A stretch of DNA of 64,000 bases from Akkermansiaceae bacterium. Its GTDB lineage: Bacteria; Verrucomicrobiota; Verrucomicrobiia; Verrucomicrobiales; Akkermansiaceae. Position numbers and translations under genes: made by a program. The DNA lies in assembly GCA_026421245.1 (NCBI GenBank), contig JAPKDJ010000007.1, forward strand, positions 23,257 to 87,256, given 5' to 3'. The notes under the pieces were generated by a model. That model had not been told where the DNA came from. It did not search any database and saw nothing but the letters and a program-made list of their open reading frames with translations. Positions 60,164-64,000 of this stretch are shown one piece after another (the first letter of the stretch is position 1; every line of letters starts with the position of its first letter).

Positions 60164-62071
60164 ATGAACCGAATGAAGACTCTATCCATCACCCTCTTAC
60201 TCTTCGTATCCTTCAATCTGTCTGCGTTCGGCTGGCCACCGGTCGGACACCCCACTAAGGATAACATCCTCAATGGCCGCGTCATGGAGGTCTTTCGGCA
60301 CGGCGTGAATCAGGAATGGGAATACCAAACACCGCAGGAAGACGATTTTGTCGTAGTGCATCCCAAAACCGATCGGGCGAACGCACCGCTGTATGTCGTG
60401 TTGCATTCAGCCGGGCACGATGTCTTCTCCTGCGTCAGCTGCACGAAGACCGTTGGCAACCACGATATCTATCGCTCACCGGATGATCATTACGCACTCT
60501 ATGTCGACTGCCGCAAGAATAAGGGAGATTGGTGGTGGGGAGGAATGCATCCCGGTGACAAGGGGCTGATCGCCAAGAATTCGGGGGCCGATACGATGCC
60601 AGTAGAGAAGCGTGTCATGGCCACGGTGGCGTGGGCGATCGAACGCTACTCGATCGATCCGAATCGCGTCTACCTCTCGGGAAACTCGATGGGCGGAAGT
60701 GGGACGCTCGGGATCGGACTGAGGCACGGTGATGTTTTTGCCGCCATCAAAGCCAATGTCCCTGCGGGTGTCCATCACGCCTCCGAGCGGCTGTTCTTTC
60801 CTCTGAAAAAAGTTCCAGGGGGAGTCGTTCTTCCCGATCCCCCGATCTGCATCGACTACTCGGCGCAGAACGATCGCTGGTCTGCTGGGCACGATCAGTT
60901 CACGAAGGCAATGAACGACCGCAGGTATCCCTTCCTGTTCTACTGGGGGCCGTTCGGTCACGCCAACAACTCAGCAAAGATCAAGGAGACCAATGACCTC
61001 ATCGATTCCTTCGACTGGCTCAGCATCCGTAAAAATGAAGCCTATCCAGTGTTCACGAATGCCTCCACCAATTCTCAGCTTCCCTGGCCGGATGACCTGG
61101 ATAGCGCGGAACCCGGACAGGTCAATGCCTTCTTCCGATGGAAGCCCCTCAAGGACACTGTAGGTGATTTGAAGATGTCGCTCTTCCTGATTCCTGCCAG
61201 CGAATTGGAAACGAGGTTCGAGATTCCGAGCGAAGCCCATGCCGATGTCACCTTGCGCCGTTTGCAGGATTTCAAACTCAAGCCTGGCGCCCCTTTCCGC
61301 TGGACCTTTGGCTCTGCGGAAGGAGAGGGCAAGGTCGATTCACAAGGGCTCATCTCGATAGCCGGGCTTAAAATAACCAACCGGCCAGCCACTCTTAGGA
61401 TTCGATCGGGGAAACCGGATCCAGCCAGCGCGAAGGAGTCAGACATCCGCCTGCAGCCCAACGGTAAAGGTTGGCGACTCGATCGAGCTCAGCGCCGTGA
61501 TCCCAAGCGTCCGTGCGTGCTTCTGATTGGCGACTCCATCCTCAACGGCTATTTCCGAGCCGTAACCAAAGCGCTCGCCGGTAAGGCTTACGTCGATGCC
61601 TGGGTGAACCCACACTGGCAGTCCGAAGGCACCAACAAACTCCTTGCAGCTGTCCTCGATAGCAATGGCCCCTACGATGTCGTTCATTTTAACATGGGGC
61701 TACACGGTTGGACCGAAGGCCGTATCAAGCCCGGAACCTTCGAACCTCTTACGAGAGCCTATGTCGAGATTCTCAAGGCAAAGCTTCCAGAGGCAAAACT
61801 CATTTGGGCCAGTAGCACACCGGTCACAGCCAAGGACAAGCGCCTCGAATTCGACCCGGAAATCAACCCCATCATCGTGGAGCACAACCGCATGGCTGAG
61901 AAAGTAATGGCCGCGGCCAAGGTTCCTGTGAACGATTTCTACACTCTGCTCGCCGACAAACGCAGCCTCGCCAAAGGAGATCGTTTCCATTGGACCGGAC
62001 CGGCCTACAAACTACTCCGAGAAATGGCGGCGGATTCGATCCTCGAAGCCATGAGCCATGAGGCCAAGTAG
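60164..62071 (+). CDS. Two-domain secreted esterase (alpha/beta hydrolase plus SGNH)
   Basis: A 635-residue protein starting at ATG 60164 with signal peptide [20 protein letters not shown]. The N-terminal half is an esterase/depolymerase-like alpha/beta hydrolase: [13 protein letters not shown] on the oxyanion side and [14 protein letters not shown] as nucleophile elbow. A central sandwich-like segment (about 330-470) follows. The C-terminal half is an SGNH domain: [34 protein letters not shown] and [14 protein letters not shown]. Two different esterase folds in one chain suggest attack on several ester links of one polymer. In-frame start 59978 would lie inside the preceding gene and is rejected. 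Confidence 0.87.
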   Translation: MNRMKTLSITLLLFVSFNLSAFGWPPVGHPTKDNILNGRVMEVFRHGVNQEWEYQTPQEDDFVVVHPKTDRANAPLYVVLHSAGHDVFSCVSCTKTVGNHDIYRSPDDHYALYVDCRKNKGDWWWGGMHPGDKGLIAKNSGADTMPVEKRVMATVAWAIERYSIDPNRVYLSGNSMGGSGTLGIGLRHGDVFAAIKANVPAGVHHASERLFFPLKKVPGGVVLPDPPICIDYSAQNDRWSAGHDQFTKAMNDRRYPFLFYWGPFGHANNSAKIKETNDLIDSFDWLSIRKNEAYPVFTNASTNSQLPWPDDLDSAEPGQVNAFFRWKPLKDTVGDLKMSLFLIPASELETRFEIPSEAHADVTLRRLQDFKLKPGAPFRWTFGSAEGEGKVDSQGLISIAGLKITNRPATLRIRSGKPDPASAKESDIRLQPNGKGWRLDRAQRRDPKRPCVLLIGDSILNGYFRAVTKALAGKAYVDAWVNPHWQSEGTNKLLAAVLDSNGPYDVVHFNMGLHGWTEGRIKPGTFEPLTRAYVEILKAKLPEAKLIWASSTPVTAKDKRLEFDPEINPIIVEHNRMAEKVMAAAKVPVNDFYTLLADKRSLAKGDRFHWTGPAYKLLREMAADSILEAMSHEAK

Positions 62072-62077
62072 AAAACT

Positions 62078-62833
62078 TTGCGATGCTTAATCGACTCCCC
62101 CCTCACCGTAGCGTTCGTCACGGTTGCCACCTGTAGCTTCCTTGTCGCTGACGACTGGAAGCCCGAAAAGCTTCCAAGATCGATCCCGCCCGAGATGTTC
62201 AAGGTCGACCCTTCCCTGGAAGTGACGGTGTGGGCTAGCACACCCTTTCTCTTCAACCCGACCAACATGGACATCGACCATGCTGGCCGGATCTGGGTCG
62301 CGGAGGGGGTCAACTATCGCGGCAGAAATGGGACGCGGCCTGACGGCGACCGGATCGCGGTGCTGCAGGACACCGACGGCGATGGAAAGTGCGACAGCTC
62401 GCACACTTTCGTTCAGGAGACTGGACTCATTGCGCCGTTGGGAGTCGCGGTCTTCGACAACGTCGTCTACCTCTCGCAGCCTCCGGCTCTCCTCGCCTAC
62501 ACCGACATCGATCGTGACCTCAAGTTCGACCCCGCAGTGGACAAACGTGAGGTCATCCTCACCGGATTCAACGCGATCAACCACGACCATGGATTGCACT
62601 CGCTGGTCTCCGGTCCGGACGGGAAATTTCACTTCAACAATAGCAACCTCTCTTTGAAAAACGCCCTACCCCTCGTCATCCAATCAGCTGGTGGGATCAC
62701 CCAGCTCGTCCCCAAGGATCGCATCGAGAAGAAGAACGAGTTTCAGCGCTCCCTCATGTACGACCCCGCGGCGCTTGGGCTGAAAGCACAAGACATCGCC
62801 GATATCGCGGCATTTTTGGAGAGCTATCGTTAG
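62078..62833 (+). CDS. Truncated PVC-type beta-propeller/cytochrome protein (internal deletion)
   Basis: Start is TTG 62078, six nt after the upstream stop. A signal peptide and propeller start are present (SLEVTVWASTPFLFNPTNMD, GRIWVAEGVNYRGRNG, DGDGKCDSSHTF). After GPDGKFHFNNSNLS the sequence jumps to ITQLVPKDRIEKKNEFQRSL and DPAALGLKAQDIADIAAFLE, the end of a c-type cytochrome/PSCyt-like protein. The full family has about 900-1100 residues including a CxxCH heme site; here no CxxCH remains. The junction is in frame, so a 251-residue product would still be made. Confidence 0.6.
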   Translation: MRCLIDSPLTVAFVTVATCSFLVADDWKPEKLPRSIPPEMFKVDPSLEVTVWASTPFLFNPTNMDIDHAGRIWVAEGVNYRGRNGTRPDGDRIAVLQDTDGDGKCDSSHTFVQETGLIAPLGVAVFDNVVYLSQPPALLAYTDIDRDLKFDPAVDKREVILTGFNAINHDHGLHSLVSGPDGKFHFNNSNLSLKNALPLVIQSAGGITQLVPKDRIEKKNEFQRSLMYDPAALGLKAQDIADIAAFLESYR

Positions 62834-62911
62834 GCTGTCCGACCAGTTTCAGCGCAACTCCGCGGTTCTGTTTGCTGGCAATCGGCTCTCCGAACAGTAG
62901 GGTGCCGGATC

Positions 62912-63454
62912 ATGTTCTCGCCGCATCCCGAAAACGCCCAACGCGAAACTGCGGTTGCGAGGGCGTTGGTTCTTTTTTCAGCCCTGTGGTTCACGGCGCT
63001 GCCTCTTTACGCCGGGAAACTCGCGTGTGAGATCTCGCTTGGCAAGGCCCAGGACGAGGCGGTAATGGCGATGAGGAAGGAATCTCTAGACGTCAAAATT
63101 AAATCCCCGGTCGGGATCGGCACGGCAAAGCTCAGCCTTCGCAAGGGCGCGGAATGGCCCAAACAGATCGTGCTTCTGATTCGCGGGGACGATGCCAAGC
63201 CGCTCGCGGAGTTGGAGGGATTCACTCTCCAGGGAAAGCGAATCCGCATCTCCGGGTCGCGCCAGACCAGCGGCAAGATGGAGGCCGTCGTCTTGAGCGC
63301 CGGAGAACAAGACCCCGCCGAGAAGCCCGCGTCTCGCAAGGTCGACATCACGGTGGTGAAGACCGAGGCCGCGATGAAGATCGTGATCCCGGGAACGCTC
63401 TTGGCCGGAGAGTCCGAAGTGCAGATCCAGTGGATCGACTTCTACCGTGGTTGA
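62912..63454 (+). CDS. Exported hypothetical protein
   Basis: A 180-residue protein. A hydrophobic segment (ALVLFSALWFTALPLYAG) after a 17-residue N-region looks like a signal peptide. The body is beta-rich with Lys/Arg/Glu (KLSLRKGAEWPKQIVLLIRG, VEIQWIDFYRG-like end VQIQWIDFYRG). No family is recognised. The final IDFYR end occurs in similar small secreted proteins near DUF1501 genes. Convergent with the DUF1501 gene. Confidence 0.65.
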   Translation: MFSPHPENAQRETAVARALVLFSALWFTALPLYAGKLACEISLGKAQDEAVMAMRKESLDVKIKSPVGIGTAKLSLRKGAEWPKQIVLLIRGDDAKPLAELEGFTLQGKRIRISGSRQTSGKMEAVVLSAGEQDPAEKPASRKVDITVVKTEAAMKIVIPGTLLAGESEVQIQWIDFYRG

Positions 63455-63547
63455 GCGTGGAGCGGTAAGCCGGAGCTGATTGGAGATGATCACCCCACTA
63501 TGGGAGGACGGGGCCGCTCAAGTCGTCCTATTTTATCGGTCCTTGTG

Positions 63548-64000
63548 CTACGCGATGATGTCGTGGACGACGCTGCCGTGGACGTCGGTGAGACGGTAGT
63601 CCCGTCCGGAGTAGCGATAGGTGAGTTTCTTGTGGTCGAGGCCCATCAGGTGGAGGATCGTTGCGTTCATGTCGTGCACGTGGACGCGGTTCTCGACGGC
63701 CGAGAGTCCAAACTCGTCGGTGGCGCCGTAGCTGAAACCTTTCTTCACCCCGCCGCCGGCCATCCAGGTCGTGTAGCCGTAGTGGTCGTGGTCGCGACCC
63801 TTATTACCCTCGGAAGTGGGGGCTCGGCCGAACTCTCCGCCCCAGACGACGAGCGTCTCGTCGAGGAGGCCGCGTCCTTCGAGATCTTTCAAGAGAGCGG
63901 CAATTCCTTGGTCGCAGGCCTTGGCCAATTTTGCGTGACCGCCAACGATGTCGCCGTGCCCGGTGTCCCAGGCGATGTCGTAGCCGTCGATGGAATGCGA
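63548..64000 (-). CDS. DUF1501 protein, C-terminal part
   Basis: The last 150 residues of a DUF1501 (sulfatase-superfamily-like) protein; the rest lies beyond the window. Recognisable: [79 protein letters not shown] and the [19 protein letters not shown] end. Secreted via Tat in many members and paired with a DUF1549/PSCyt cytochrome gene, expected to be outside the window; the truncated propeller gene at 62078 is a different family member. Function unknown. Confidence 0.93.
   Translation of the reverse strand, partial: SHSIDGYDIAWDTGHGDIVGGHAKLAKACDQGIAALLKDLEGRGLLDETLVVWGGEFGRAPTSEGNKGRDHDHYGYTTWMAGGGVKKGFSYGATDEFGLSAVENRVHVHDMNATILHLMGLDHKKLTYRYSGRDYRLTDVHGSVVHDIIA

Overview
The window looks like chromosomal DNA from a Verrucomicrobiota bacterium, probably an aquatic polysaccharide degrader. 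The evidence is the combination of a PEP-CTERM tail, S1 sulfatases, a DUF1501 protein, a PVC-type beta-propeller/cytochrome remnant, a GDSL/SASA esterase set, paired ExbD genes with a giant TPR protein, and a standalone OvoA-type methyltransferase. Signal peptides and LpxK indicate a Gram-negative envelope. No rRNA, tRNA, CRISPR array, IS element or prophage was recognised.

Layout. 1-6.5 kb: partial secreted LamG protein, citramalate synthase, a candidate structured RNA, an MFS transporter, a 3D-domain lipoprotein and endonuclease III. 6.6-12.6 kb: TolQ/ExbB - ExbD - ExbD - large TPR protein - small TPR-like protein, ending in a strong terminator. 12.7-21.8 kb (minus strand): an Rpe-like epimerase, an LsrF-like class I aldolase, a UPF0261/Tm-1-like protein, two sulfatases and a TIM-barrel (PEP_hydrolase) protein, with several gene remnants between them. 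21.8-28.5 kb: a CzcCBA-type metal efflux operon flanked by Cys-rich and His-rich periplasmic proteins. 28.5-36.4 kb: lpxK, moaA, a small HTH protein, a PQQ-propeller protein, ThuA-like and M14-like proteins, a PH-domain membrane protein and a LysM lipoprotein. 36.5-40.9 kb: an HtrA-like protease next to a catalytically dead paralogue, then ychF.

41-51 kb holds a carbohydrate cluster: a secreted NGDFE-module (CBM4/9-like) protein, a 1133-residue glycosidase/phosphorylase-like protein, a GPH sugar symporter, a LacI regulator, and the two ends of a GH81 endo-beta-1,3-glucanase. A shared palindrome (consensus ATGCACAAAATTGCAT) occurs three times at the divergent promoters. I read this as a beta-1,3-glucan (laminarin) regulon run by the LacI protein; this is inference.

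51-57.3 kb is housekeeping: two alpha/beta hydrolases, pheS, rplT, rpmI and asnS, with a decayed ECF sigma gene between rplT and pheS. 57.4-64 kb carries secreted esterases (GDSL, SASA and a two-domain esterase/SGNH protein), a truncated propeller protein and the 3' end of a DUF1501 gene.

A recurrent feature is genes that keep a start and an end but have lost the middle, or carry frameshifts (about 16.1, 20.4, 21.6, 41.2, 50.6, 54.2, 57.6 and 62.5 kb). Either the genome is actively losing genes or the assembly contains indels. The best candidates for undescribed biology are the LsrF/Rpe/UPF0261/TIM-barrel gene set, the putative beta-1,3-glucan regulon with its very large helical-barrel enzyme, the sulfatase fused to a VHL-like beta domain, and the RNA element after cimA.
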